Below are positions 10,127 through 20,180 of a stretch of DNA of 52,850 nt, one piece after another. Numbering within the stretch: the stretch's first letter is position 1; every line of letters begins with the position of its first letter. The translations under genes were made by a program, and so were the position numbers. The notes under the pieces were generated by a model. That model was not told where the DNA came from. It was given only the letters and a program-made list of their open reading frames with translations, and did no database searches. Where the stretch lies: NCBI GenBank assembly GCA_937128235.1, contig CAKZMG010000056.1, forward strand, positions 1 through 52,850, read 5' to 3'. Source of the DNA: an uncultured Verrucomicrobiales bacterium (GTDB lineage: Bacteria; Verrucomicrobiota; Verrucomicrobiia; Verrucomicrobiales; Akkermansiaceae).

Positions 10127-10660
10127 ATGACTAAAATAATGAATGCTAAATATATAATAGCTGCGGTATGCGGCTGTGTCTCAGGATTTCTTTCTATAGT
10201 TTTGGCTGATTTTATAGGTTCTAATACATTGGTTTGGTTTCCAGGTGCTGTGTTTGGATTAATTTTCACCTGTTACGCAATCTGGGATACTAAGGCATAT
10301 AAGTTAAAAAAATTATTTTTGTGGGTGCTTTTCATCGCTCTATCTACAGGTGCTTATTATTCCGCTGTCTATGTCTGCAGCTACTTAATGAATAAGATGA
10401 TTATTGACTATTCTGAGCTTAGGTTATGGTTAGTAGGGGGCGTGGCGGGATTCTTGGGGAGTCTTATTTTAGTTGTATCTATCTGGTTGTGTTCTCTGAA
10501 AAAGCCAGCGTTGAATTATTCTATTTTAACTATTTTATTTGGGAGCGTTTTGGGATCTCTTGTTGCATATGATGGTGAGTTGGGAGTTACCATTTTATTT
10601 GTGCCTTGGCAGACAGTGGTCTTTGTGTGTTTGGCATTGATGTTGCCTGAGACTGATTAG
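10127..10660 (+). CDS. Hypothetical multi-pass membrane protein
   Basis: Several hydrophobic TM-like segments; no recognised family. Confidence 0.6.
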   Translation: MTKIMNAKYIIAAVCGCVSGFLSIVLADFIGSNTLVWFPGAVFGLIFTCYAIWDTKAYKLKKLFLWVLFIALSTGAYYSAVYVCSYLMNKMIIDYSELRLWLVGGVAGFLGSLILVVSIWLCSLKKPALNYSILTILFGSVLGSLVAYDGELGVTILFVPWQTVVFVCLALMLPETD

Positions 10661-10745
10661 AAATTCTCTCATTTGATTCCCTCAGAAAAAATGTTGGACT
10701 CAAAGTGGTTCTTCATGAATATTAATTGAAATTAATTTTTACACT

Positions 10746-12701
10746 ATGAAATATAGATATTTATTCACATCAATCATTTCGGGGCTGCTTTTTTCATCCA
10801 CGCTTGCTAGTCAGGCTAAGGAAATAGAGGTGACTCGTGCCCCGTACATTCAGCTTGCCACTGAGAGTTCGCAGGTAGTGGTTTGGCGGATGAATGGACA
10901 GATAGAGCCCGTGGTAAGGATTGGTAAATCAGTCGATAAATTAGATGTTCCTGTTGAGAAAATCTTAGTAAAGCATAGCGTGCATCTCTGGCGTGGACCA
11001 GAAGTGGGGCGCGCCCCGAAGGACACGATGCAGTATGAAGCTTATATTACAGATCTTGAGCCAGACACTACTTATTATTATGCGGTGTATAATGGCGACC
11101 AACGTTTGACTCCTTCTGATAAGAGTTATCATTTTAAAACGCATCCTAAGATTGGCTCTAAGACTCCTTCTAGGTTTTGGATCGTGGGGGATTCTGGTAC
11201 TGGTGGTAGAGACCAGAAACTAGTGCATGACGGGATGAAGAAATTTATGGGAGACAAGAAGCTGGATGGCTATCTTCACGTGGGCGATATGGCGTATGGC
11301 TCTGGACTGGATAAAGAGTTCTCAAGAAATTTCTTCCCAATGTATGAAACAACTCTCCGCAACACGGTCTGCTGGGGAGCAATGGGAAACCACGAAGGCT
11401 ACACATCTAAAGGAGAGAGCGCAACGGGTCCATACTATGATGCCTTTGTGCATCCCGCAATGGCAGAAGCTGGAGGAGTCCCTTCTGGCACAGAGGCTTA
11501 CTACTCATTTGACTATGGGAACGTGCATTTCATCTGTCTCAACTCCCATGACCTAGACCGTAGCCCTACCGCTGCCATGGCACAGTGGCTCAAGTCTGAT
11601 CTGGAGAAAACGAAGGCTGATTGGCTCGTTGCGTTTTTCCATCACCCACCATACACGAAGGGTTCTCACGATAGTGATAATGAAAAACAGCTCATCGAAA
11701 TGCGTGAGAACATCATGCCTATTCTAGAGTCTGGCGGGGTAGATGTAGTCTTTACTGGTCACTCACATATCTATGAGCGCTCGATGCTCATCGATGGAGC
11801 CTACGTTACGCCTAGTACTAATAAAGGAGTGGTGCTAGATGATGGCGATGGCGATCCGCGCGAAGGTGGCGATGGTAGCTACAAGAAAAGTGCAGGGCTA
11901 GCACCTAATAATGGTACCATCCAAGTAGTGGCTGGGCACGGTGGCACGGGACTCCGCAGGAAGGCTAACCATGTTCTTATGAGTAAGGTCATCTTGATGC
12001 ATGGTTCGGTGATTTTAGAAACAAAGGATAATAAACTCACTCTAAAAATGATCAACTACAATGGTGATAAGGTGGATCACTGCGTGATAGAGAAAGGTGG
12101 AAAAGTAGAGAGAAAAATTGTTGAGAACCCGAGAGCGCCTGAGCTCATCATTGATAAGAAAATACTCGCTAAAACAGGAGCAAAAATGCCGAAAAATCAT
12201 GAGCCAGTGATACCAAAACACGCTGAGTGGGACTACTTGGCTGGAGTAAATTTGCATCCTGCGAAGGGCTGGACGAATATTGAATTTGACACCTCTAACT
12301 GGAAAAAAGGTAAAGCAGGATTTGGCTACAGTGATAAGGATGATAATACCATTCTTGATATGAAGGACAAATTCACGGTCGTCTATACGCGCAAGGAATT
12401 TGTCATCAATGACCTCTCTCAAGTGAAGGTAAAAGGATTAGGCTTAGCAGCGAAATATGATGATGGATTCATCGCTTACCTCAATGGTGTTCCTATCGTC
12501 CGCTGTCTAGTCGATTATGGTGACGGTGCCACAGCAAAAGGATTTCATAATCACGAGGCGAATCACTATGAGTTTTTCCCATTGTCGAGGTATACTCGCC
12601 TTTTAAAGAAAGGTAAGAATGTGATCTCTATTGAGGGACATAATGCAGACATCGGTAGTTCAGACTTCACCTTAGATGCTTTCCTAACGATTAAAAAATG
12701 A
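10746..12701 (+). CDS. Exported metallophosphoesterase / purple acid phosphatase-like with N-terminal FN3-like domain
   Basis: Signal peptide; GDSGTGG, HVGDMAYG, GNHEGY, HHPPY, FTGHSHIYER. Confidence 0.88.
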   Translation: MKYRYLFTSIISGLLFSSTLASQAKEIEVTRAPYIQLATESSQVVVWRMNGQIEPVVRIGKSVDKLDVPVEKILVKHSVHLWRGPEVGRAPKDTMQYEAYITDLEPDTTYYYAVYNGDQRLTPSDKSYHFKTHPKIGSKTPSRFWIVGDSGTGGRDQKLVHDGMKKFMGDKKLDGYLHVGDMAYGSGLDKEFSRNFFPMYETTLRNTVCWGAMGNHEGYTSKGESATGPYYDAFVHPAMAEAGGVPSGTEAYYSFDYGNVHFICLNSHDLDRSPTAAMAQWLKSDLEKTKADWLVAFFHHPPYTKGSHDSDNEKQLIEMRENIMPILESGGVDVVFTGHSHIYERSMLIDGAYVTPSTNKGVVLDDGDGDPREGGDGSYKKSAGLAPNNGTIQVVAGHGGTGLRRKANHVLMSKVILMHGSVILETKDNKLTLKMINYNGDKVDHCVIEKGGKVERKIVENPRAPELIIDKKILAKTGAKMPKNHEPVIPKHAEWDYLAGVNLHPAKGWTNIEFDTSNWKKGKAGFGYSDKDDNTILDMKDKFTVVYTRKEFVINDLSQVKVKGLGLAAKYDDGFIAYLNGVPIVRCLVDYGDGATAKGFHNHEANHYEFFPLSRYTRLLKKGKNVISIEGHNADIGSSDFTLDAFLTIKK

Positions 12702-13606
12702 AGCCGAAGCTAACCGTATTACTATTCTGTTTAGTATGTGAATTTCTACCAGCGCATGAAGATCCACATGATGTGATCCATGCGCTGACTCACAAGCTAG
12801 AACATGCAGGAAAGGCGGAAAAAGCCGCTTTGTATTTTAAAAGATCTACTGAATACCGAGCATCCAGACAGGATGAAAAAGCTAAGCAAGATCTTCTAGC
12901 ATACACGAAGTTAAAACCAGCTGATCACCTTGGCTGGCTTGAGTTGAGTAAATTAGAAAAAGACAATGAGAACAGACTTCAGTATCTATCAAAGTCACTC
13001 AAACTTGCGACCGATTATTATGATAAAGCCCTATCACATATTGAATTAGCCAAGCATTTCTATATCACAGGAGATTTCAAAAGCTCGCTGGCAAGCTGTG
13101 AAGAAGCGATTCGGTTAGAAAAAAATGGAATCGTTCCCGTAGAGTTAAAATCTCATCTTCTCTGGTCTAAAGATCGGCTGGACGAGAGAGTTAAATTTCT
13201 AACTAAAGCGAGAGAGAAAAATGTTAGCATTGTGATAGAAAATATGTGGATTGAAGCGATGATCGATGCCGGAAACGGAGATCAACTTAAAGGATTGATT
13301 GAGAAGAATATGCAAGAATCTCGCTTTAAAAGCAGCTGGCAAATCCGAGCTGCACTCTGTGCGCCTCAGCATAGTGATGAAGCAAAATCCCTAGCAAAAA
13401 GTGCGATCAGTGAAATTAACAAGCGCCTAGATCTGGAGCGACCAGACATCACTCTACTCATGGATCTCGCGCGTGCTCACGCAATCACTCAAGATTATGA
13501 TCGAGCACAACATTACTTTAAACTAGTTAAATCCTCACCCCATGATCCATGGACGATCAGTGAACTAGAAAAAAGAATCAAGGAGACCGAGTTATCATCA
13601 AAATGA
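12698..13606 (+). CDS. TPR-repeat protein
   Basis: ATGA overlap with the upstream phosphatase gene; TPR-like helices. Confidence 0.7.
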   Translation: MKPKLTVLLFCLVCEFLPAHEDPHDVIHALTHKLEHAGKAEKAALYFKRSTEYRASRQDEKAKQDLLAYTKLKPADHLGWLELSKLEKDNENRLQYLSKSLKLATDYYDKALSHIELAKHFYITGDFKSSLASCEEAIRLEKNGIVPVELKSHLLWSKDRLDERVKFLTKAREKNVSIVIENMWIEAMIDAGNGDQLKGLIEKNMQESRFKSSWQIRAALCAPQHSDEAKSLAKSAISEINKRLDLERPDITLLMDLARAHAITQDYDRAQHYFKLVKSSPHDPWTISELEKRIKETELSSK

Positions 13607-13758
13607 AGTTTAAAAATCCTATGAAATTTAGGGATGAGGGAAGATGAACTATATCAACTGGCTGTATTTTTGGATGTAGAAGTAGTGTAATGAATCATTA
13701 TTTAGTAGTGAGAGGATTATTCTTTGCTTAGGGAGAAAAAGTATTTTTAATCAGAAGT

Positions 13759-15141
13759 ATGGATACAGACAATATGAGTGAGGGAGGTAGCAATATTTTC
13801 AATTATGAAAATCAGGAGGCAAAGCAAGAGTTTGTAACTGGTGAGTTTGACAAGAATTGGAGATTGGCAATAGAGGAGCATCTTGAAAAGCATCTAGGTC
13901 CTTGTGAAGGAGTTTTTCACGAGATTCTATCAGTGAATGTGCATATTGATCTGTATTGGTTCAAAGCGACTGAAGAACGACCTTACGTGACAGTGGTATC
14001 TGTAGGGTGTAGTGATAAACCGCTGACCACCCCTGAAGGTGCAGAGATTTTCCAGTATGTTGAGCTGGTCTTATGTCTGCCGGCAGACTGGCAGATGCCA
14101 GATTCAAGTGCTGATACAAATGAGAATGAATATTGGCCGATCCGAGCAATGAAAGAGATTATCCACATTCCCCATAGTTATGGTAGCTTCTTAGCTTATG
14201 GACACACGATTCCAAATGGAAATCCTGCGGAAAATTATCCGGGGACTAGCTTTAATTGTATGCTGTTAGATCAACCCTATCATGAGCCTGAGGAATTCAG
14301 CCAAATGACTTATACTGATGGGCGAATACTTACATTTCTGGCAATGTATCCTATTACTGAAAAAGAAACTGAGATCAAACTCCAAGCAGGAAATGATAGG
14401 CTGATAGAGCTTATGAATCAAAAGGGGATTCTAAACTCAGTGGTGAATGTTGATCGACCATGTTTATCATCCCTACTTGAAGATAGTGATTTCGAACAAA
14501 TGGATAGTCCTGAGATAGAAGAAATATTTACCGATGCCATCACTACTACTAGAGAAAAATTTAAAGCAGAGCAGCCGGCAATGAGTAAGGAACAACAAAA
14601 ACTGTTCAAGCATAGACGACCATTCTGGCTATGGAGAGATAAGAAAAATCGTATCAATGAGGTGTTTAGAGATGCGGAGCTTTTACGGTCACAAGGCACA
14701 GTGGTGTGGGGTCAAATAGTTCAAGCAAATATGCTGCTACATGACCCTAATAATCACCAAAACTGTCCGGCGGCGATCATCTATTCTCTTGATACCTATT
14801 ATGATGGTAACGTGATAGAGTTAGAGGAAATTGCCAGTAGTTTATACGCAGTGAAAGGTGAGGCTACCACCCCGCAATTACAAGAATTTAGCAGGATTCT
14901 AGAAGATGAATACGAAACGAATATGCGTCTTCAGATTCCGCATTCACTAACGGGTGGCCGTGATGTTTATTACACTTGCATCATGGTGCATAGAAACAAC
15001 TTACCGCTACCCTATCTGGGAGCTTCTAGTTTTCCTCTGTTAGTGGCTCCAGAGAAAACTGAGTCAAGCATGATACTACCTTATCCTTTCTGGAGTGATG
15101 CGGCTACAGGGATCTGGTTGTCTATGGCTGATCAGGGTTGA
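13759..15141 (+). CDS. Suppressor-of-fused (SUFU)-like domain protein
   Basis: VTVVSVGCSDKPLTTPEGAEIFQYVELVLCLPADW and following segment resemble bacterial SUFU domains; second half unassigned. Confidence 0.6.
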   Translation: MDTDNMSEGGSNIFNYENQEAKQEFVTGEFDKNWRLAIEEHLEKHLGPCEGVFHEILSVNVHIDLYWFKATEERPYVTVVSVGCSDKPLTTPEGAEIFQYVELVLCLPADWQMPDSSADTNENEYWPIRAMKEIIHIPHSYGSFLAYGHTIPNGNPAENYPGTSFNCMLLDQPYHEPEEFSQMTYTDGRILTFLAMYPITEKETEIKLQAGNDRLIELMNQKGILNSVVNVDRPCLSSLLEDSDFEQMDSPEIEEIFTDAITTTREKFKAEQPAMSKEQQKLFKHRRPFWLWRDKKNRINEVFRDAELLRSQGTVVWGQIVQANMLLHDPNNHQNCPAAIIYSLDTYYDGNVIELEEIASSLYAVKGEATTPQLQEFSRILEDEYETNMRLQIPHSLTGGRDVYYTCIMVHRNNLPLPYLGASSFPLLVAPEKTESSMILPYPFWSDAATGIWLSMADQG

Positions 15142-15198
15142 TAGATAGATGCTCATAGGCAAATAGCGGGAAGAGCTGAATGATTTCCACACTTTAGC

Positions 15199-15747
15199 CT
15201 AAAATGGGCTTTCCCAGTTTTTCTGGCTCATTAGATCTTTGATTTCTTCATAAGACAGAGGCTCAAAATCATGACAATCTACCCCTACATCAAGTGATAA
15301 CGAGTCAGAGAGATCCTCTAGCTCACCATGCGTGTGACCGTAGAGATGCCAAGTGCCGTAGTGGCTGGCGTTCCAGACACGCATCGCATAATGAAAAAGA
15401 GCAATGAACCTCACACCCTTAAATGCGTCTGGGTCTGGAACTTCTAGTTCGTGGTAGTCCTTGATCCATTCGAATCTAGAATGACAATCCTCAGCGGCAC
15501 TTTCGTGATTTCCTCGGATGAGATGAATCTTACCATTTAACCGATCTAGTATTTTACGCAACTTGCTAGATGAACATAAACCAACATCGCCAAGGTGATA
15601 AACCATATCATCAGGTCCCACTTTGTTGTTCCATCTCTCGATGATCTCCTCGTTCATTTCTTGTATCGTTTTAAATGGACGATCAGAAAATTTAATAATG
15701 TTTTTATGGCCGAAATGGGTATCTGCCGTGAAAAATATTTTACTCAT
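15199..15747 (-). CDS. Metallophosphoesterase
   Basis: MSKIFFTADTHFGHKNIIKFSDRPF, HLGDVGL, GNHE, YGHTHGE. Confidence 0.9.
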   Translation of the reverse strand: MSKIFFTADTHFGHKNIIKFSDRPFKTIQEMNEEIIERWNNKVGPDDMVYHLGDVGLCSSSKLRKILDRLNGKIHLIRGNHESAAEDCHSRFEWIKDYHELEVPDPDAFKGVRFIALFHYAMRVWNASHYGTWHLYGHTHGELEDLSDSLSLDVGVDCHDFEPLSYEEIKDLMSQKNWESPF

Positions 15748-15749
15748 AA

Positions 15750-16799
15750 TTACTTCTTGTTATTAAATCTATAATGCGAAACAAACCACTCCTCGCCATC
15801 ACGGAAGCCCCACAGTTCGGCGCATGCCATGTAGAAGCAGCGCCAGTAAACCCACCATTTTGTGGCTTGGTCTTTGCCGTAGGTTTCCTCGATGAGTGGG
15901 AATAGTTCTTCTTTATTTTCATCCATGAGGTAGAGCCAGGCGTTACTAGTGCGCTCGTAGTGGGTGCCGTTTACTTGCCAGTGATCGTCTATAGAAAGGT
16001 GATCCTGGAAGTAGAGGAGAAGGTCATCGCTCGGCATCTGTCCGCCGGTAAAAAAATACTTACTCATCCAGTCATCATCACTCTCTACCTCGAAGTGATA
16101 GGAGGTGTCCTTATGAGTGAAAATATGGACGAACAGAGTTCCCTGTGGTTTCAGCCAGCCACTAATTCTCTCTAACAGAAGCTGGTAATTCTTCATGTGC
16201 TCAAACATTTCTACCGAGACCACACGGTCAAATACGCTCTCACCTTCGCCACGATAGTCGATCATGTTCACGGTTTTAATCGTGACGTTTTTCAGCCCAC
16301 GGTCTTCGAGTTGGGAGTTTATAAATTCTCGCTGAGTGTTGGAATTAGAGATAGCGGTGATCTCGGAGTTTGGGAAATGTTTCGCCATCCAGAGTGTGAG
16401 TGACCCCCAGCCGCATCCGAGCTCTAGGATGCGGTCGCCGTCTTTGATAGCAGCGCGTTCACAGGTAAGTTTTAGCATTCTAGCCTCTGATGCTTCGATG
16501 TCTTGACTGGTCTCGCCATCCTTCCAGTAGCCTGAGCTGTATTTTAAATGCGGACCCAGACAGCCTTGGAAGAATTTTGTCGGTAGCTCGTAGTGTTGCT
16601 CATTCGCTTCATCGGTAGCGATGGCGAGCGGGCTATTTTTTAGACCGTTGACGTGTTTGATGAGCGCGGCTTGACGTTCCTCGCAGTTCTCATGGCGGAA
16701 TTTTTCCAGAGTTTTTAGTAGTCGTTTACGGATGCCGAATCGGATGAGCTTATCAGGGATACGGTCGTTTTCTAGCCAGTCGTTGATGTCGATTTTCAT
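15750..16799 (-). CDS. SAM-dependent methyltransferase, coclaurine N-methyltransferase/CFA-synthase-like
   Basis: NEQHYELPTKFFQGCLGPHLKYSSGYW, ILELGCGWGSLTLWMA, VSVEMFEHMKNY. Confidence 0.85.
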   Translation of the reverse strand: MKIDINDWLENDRIPDKLIRFGIRKRLLKTLEKFRHENCEERQAALIKHVNGLKNSPLAIATDEANEQHYELPTKFFQGCLGPHLKYSSGYWKDGETSQDIEASEARMLKLTCERAAIKDGDRILELGCGWGSLTLWMAKHFPNSEITAISNSNTQREFINSQLEDRGLKNVTIKTVNMIDYRGEGESVFDRVVSVEMFEHMKNYQLLLERISGWLKPQGTLFVHIFTHKDTSYHFEVESDDDWMSKYFFTGGQMPSDDLLLYFQDHLSIDDHWQVNGTHYERTSNAWLYLMDENKEELFPLIEETYGKDQATKWWVYWRCFYMACAELWGFRDGEEWFVSHYRFNNKK

Positions 16800-16810
16800 G
16801 GTAATGTATT

Positions 16811-17584
16811 TTAAATTTCTTTTTTAAACCAAGGAATAAAAGCACTCGTGGTCTGTTGATATTCTCTGTAGGCATCTCCTCTGCTTTTCAGCAGTGAGCG
16901 CTCAGTGGGTGGTATGCCAGTCACTTTTGTGAGTAGGAAAATCATTAGCAGGGGAGCATGGAATGTGTAAATGCCCAGTGGCGATGCGGCACAGAAAAGA
17001 TAAATGCCTACCCAGATCACAGCCTCGAAAAAATAGTTCGGATGTCGGCTGTAGTTCCACAGCCCGATGTCACAAATCTTACCTCCACCTTTCTGTTTCC
17101 TAAATAATGCTAGCTGATAATCCGCGATGATTTCACCGATGAATCCGATGACAAAAACAGCGAGACCAATCCACTCTAACAGCTGGATAGTGGCTGCGAA
17201 CTGAGAGGATAAATAGAAAGGTAGAGAGAGCGAGAAAACCAGTGCTGCATTGATGAGGAAAATGATGAGAAAATTTCTGTTAGAATGTTCTCCCCATTGT
17301 TCGCGCAGGATTTTGTAGCGAGAGTCTTCATCTGGATGATGCGCGTAGATTCGTTTCGCTAAATGAACGCCTAGCCTAAGCGACCAGATGAGAGCCATGC
17401 CGAGAAGGATTACTTCTCTGAGATCATTTCCCTGATGCGCAGAGACGTAGATGAAAACGGGGATGCCGAGGCTGAGCGCCCACATCGCATCCACGATGCT
17501 GGCGTTCTTGATCTTGATAGAAGCTAACCAGCCGATCAGAAATAGAATCGTGAGAATTAAGGCACTGAGGATGAGAACATTCAT
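16811..17584 (-). CDS. DUF1295 (steroid 5-alpha-reductase-like) membrane protein
   Basis: Multi-TM; SIVDAMWALSLG, GLWNYSRHPNYFFEAVIWVGIY. Confidence 0.85.
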   Translation of the reverse strand: MNVLILSALILTILFLIGWLASIKIKNASIVDAMWALSLGIPVFIYVSAHQGNDLREVILLGMALIWSLRLGVHLAKRIYAHHPDEDSRYKILREQWGEHSNRNFLIIFLINAALVFSLSLPFYLSSQFAATIQLLEWIGLAVFVIGFIGEIIADYQLALFRKQKGGGKICDIGLWNYSRHPNYFFEAVIWVGIYLFCAASPLGIYTFHAPLLMIFLLTKVTGIPPTERSLLKSRGDAYREYQQTTSAFIPWFKKEI

Positions 17585-18099
17585 GCGGCAGATTTCTTCA
17601 AGTGTTTATTCATGTATTTTCTGAGCAGAAAGCGAAAGATGAAATACAAAGGAATAGCGAACCAGGGAGCAATGATCGCCCACGCCTCAATCCCGTAGAG
17701 AGCAGTCATCCCGAAGTCTCTGGCAAACTGCATCGGGTCATCTTTAAATTTCACAAGCAACTCAGGAATACTAAATGGAATATGGGGTGCACCATTCATC
17801 GTCTCGCCAATCCGTATAAAAACCAAGATCATCCCCAGATGGAGTGGGTAAAAGATGCTCTTAAAAAGCAACAAGAACGGCAAATTTAACCTCAAAACAG
17901 AGCCAACTAATAGACTTAATAAATTCGTTGTGCCCAGCACCGGGAACATAGAAATCACTGGCGATACAGCCATCGCCAGTGAAACCTTCTCCACCGATGC
18001 CCCACGTGTGAGCTGGTTTTTGATAGGCTTCACCACAACCTTCCTCCACAGCCTGCGGAAAGTGCTTTCTGGTGCTTGAACTGTTTGTCCTTCTGTCAA
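17581..18099 (-). CDS. DUF2062 membrane protein
   Basis: SVEKVSLAMAVSPVISMFPVLGTTNLLSLLVG; overlaps DUF1295 start by 4 bp. Confidence 0.75.
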   Translation of the reverse strand: MTEGQTVQAPESTFRRLWRKVVVKPIKNQLTRGASVEKVSLAMAVSPVISMFPVLGTTNLLSLLVGSVLRLNLPFLLLFKSIFYPLHLGMILVFIRIGETMNGAPHIPFSIPELLVKFKDDPMQFARDFGMTALYGIEAWAIIAPWFAIPLYFIFRFLLRKYMNKHLKKSAA

Positions 18100-18130
18100 A
18101 TCTTAGATGTTATCTTACCGACCTACCGGC

Positions 18131-19381
18131 CTATCGACTAGGGGTAAGTTTTTCGTTGTTGGGTTTGGTGTAGATGGCTTGGACTACGCTGATGTTTCTT
18201 GTTTGGAAGGCGGCTTCGCAATATTTTAAGTAGTAGTTCCATTTGCGGATGAAGGTCTCGCTGAAGCCTTGTTGTTTGACTTCTGGGAGGGCGGCGTTGA
18301 AGCGATCATACCACTCGGAGAGGGTGCGGGCGTAGTCTAGTCCCATGTCTTCTACGTGGAAGGTGGAGAGCTCTCCGGTTTTCTTCATGACTTGGCTGAT
18401 GCGTCCGAGTGAGAGCAAGAGTGAACCCGGGAAGATGTGGCGCTGGATGAAGTCAACGCCGCTTTTTAGGGCTTCGTATCTGCTGTCTGGAACGGTGATG
18501 ATCTGGATGCCTAGTGCTCCATCAGGCTTGAGTAGTTCATTGCATTTCTTGAAGTAGCCGGGGAGGAATTTATCGCCGACTGCTTCTAACATTTCTATGG
18601 AGACGATGTGATCGAAGCTGCCTTTTATCTGGCGGTAGTCTTGGAGGCGGAGGTCTATTTGATCTTCTAATCCTTCGTTCTTTACGCGTTGGATAGCGTA
18701 GTTGAGTTGTTCTTGAGAAATGGTGACTCCGGTTATTTTACAGCCGTAGTTCTTGGCAGCATGACAGGCGAATCCTCCCCAGCCACAGCCTATTTCTAAT
18801 ACTTCGTCTCCTGGTTTGAGTTGGAGCTTGCGGCAGAGCGCATCGTATTTTTCGTATTGAGCCTCTTCTAGGGTGGAGTCTGCTTTGGCGAAAATTCCGC
18901 TGGAGTAGGTCATCGAGGGATCTAGGAAGAGCTTATAGAAATCATTTCCCAGATCATAGTGCTCGGAGATGTTTTTCTTGCTGGTGCGGATGGTGTTGGC
19001 TCGGGCGATGTGGAATAGCTTGTTGAGGAACTTCATTTTGTTCACTGCCTTGAGCTTGTTAGAAGAAGCATTCACACCCATTTTCGCTTTCATATTTCTG
19101 ATGAACCAAGTGATGACTGCCTTGATGTCTGGGGTGTCCCAGACTTTTGCCATGTAGGCTTCACCTAGCCCGATGTTGCCATAGGCTACGCATTGTCTGA
19201 AAAATTCGTTGTCGTCATTGAGGTGGATCTCAGCTTCTATTTCATGATCTTTAGCTCCGTATTGGGTTTCGGTGCCATCACTGTAGCGGAGAAGTAGTCC
19301 ACCGGTGGGCATGCTGGAGAAGAGTTTGTGAATGACTTTTTGTTGCCAAATTTGCTTAGTTTTTTCTAGGGCGGCGGGCAT
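18131..19381 (-). CDS. cfa: Cyclopropane-fatty-acyl-phospholipid synthase family methyltransferase
   Basis: HYDLGNDFYKLFLDPSMTYSSGIF, VLEIGCGWGGFACHAA, IVSIEMLEAVG. Confidence 0.92.
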   Translation of the reverse strand: MPAALEKTKQIWQQKVIHKLFSSMPTGGLLLRYSDGTETQYGAKDHEIEAEIHLNDDNEFFRQCVAYGNIGLGEAYMAKVWDTPDIKAVITWFIRNMKAKMGVNASSNKLKAVNKMKFLNKLFHIARANTIRTSKKNISEHYDLGNDFYKLFLDPSMTYSSGIFAKADSTLEEAQYEKYDALCRKLQLKPGDEVLEIGCGWGGFACHAAKNYGCKITGVTISQEQLNYAIQRVKNEGLEDQIDLRLQDYRQIKGSFDHIVSIEMLEAVGDKFLPGYFKKCNELLKPDGALGIQIITVPDSRYEALKSGVDFIQRHIFPGSLLLSLGRISQVMKKTGELSTFHVEDMGLDYARTLSEWYDRFNAALPEVKQQGFSETFIRKWNYYLKYCEAAFQTRNISVVQAIYTKPNNEKLTPSR

Positions 19382-19382
19382 T

Positions 19383-20180
19383 TTATTTTTTTGTTAGAGA
19401 TTTATGCGGGCGCAGAACTTCAGTTTGGTCGGAGGCTGTGCCTGATTTGTTAGAGATGGGGAACTTCCTTATCCACATGAGCAGAGCGTGCCAGTGAATG
19501 AGGAAAATGACACGTAATGTGAGCAGGGGATAGCGAATAATGTACCAGCTGAGACGAAGTGAGCTAAAGGCTTTCTGCTGCCCGCGTATGGTGCTGACTA
19601 AGACTAGCCCTTCTGCATCTTCATCGTTGATATTGACGGACCACTTTTCGTTTCGCGGACCTATCTGGAAGTCGAAGTGGTCGGTCACTTTTGAAAATGG
19701 CGAGACGTAGAAATCCTTTGCGGTTTTAAGGCGAAACCAGCCTTGTTTTTTGGAGTCTTTCTGGTCGATAAGAAACATTTTCTTTTCAAGGAATGTGTTT
19801 CCTACTTCAGCGACAACGGCAATGACATTAGCAGAATCATCTTCTAGGTAATAGAATGATACGGGATTAAACTGATACCCGAAGATGCGTGGGAATGTCT
19901 GCAAGGTGATGCGGGAGGGAGCTACTAGATCAACATCCTGAGTGGATAGAAAATCTAACAGCTTTTGTTTTATAGTGTGGGAGGTAGAATCTTGTAGGTA
20001 GTCACTGTCTCTTATGGAGTAAATGTTCCAGCGGTTTCTGCTGAAGAGCCAGTGATTCTTAGCGAGTGTGTCCAGCTCATCGAGGTCTAGCGACATCATG
20101 AATACCGAGTAGGCAAACTGACGTTTCACCGGTTTGATGCGTTTGTGGAAAATGTTGCATTGGTAGAGTGATGTGTTCAT
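19383..20180 (-). CDS. DUF1365 family protein
   Basis: ORF 19383-20264; start reassigned to MNTSLYQCNIFHKRIKPVKRQF at 20180, giving a 4-bp overlap with the upstream gene; FPRIFGYQFNPVSFYY is diagnostic. Confidence 0.88.
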   Translation of the reverse strand: MNTSLYQCNIFHKRIKPVKRQFAYSVFMMSLDLDELDTLAKNHWLFSRNRWNIYSIRDSDYLQDSTSHTIKQKLLDFLSTQDVDLVAPSRITLQTFPRIFGYQFNPVSFYYLEDDSANVIAVVAEVGNTFLEKKMFLIDQKDSKKQGWFRLKTAKDFYVSPFSKVTDHFDFQIGPRNEKWSVNINDEDAEGLVLVSTIRGQQKAFSSLRLSWYIIRYPLLTLRVIFLIHWHALLMWIRKFPISNKSGTASDQTEVLRPHKSLTKK

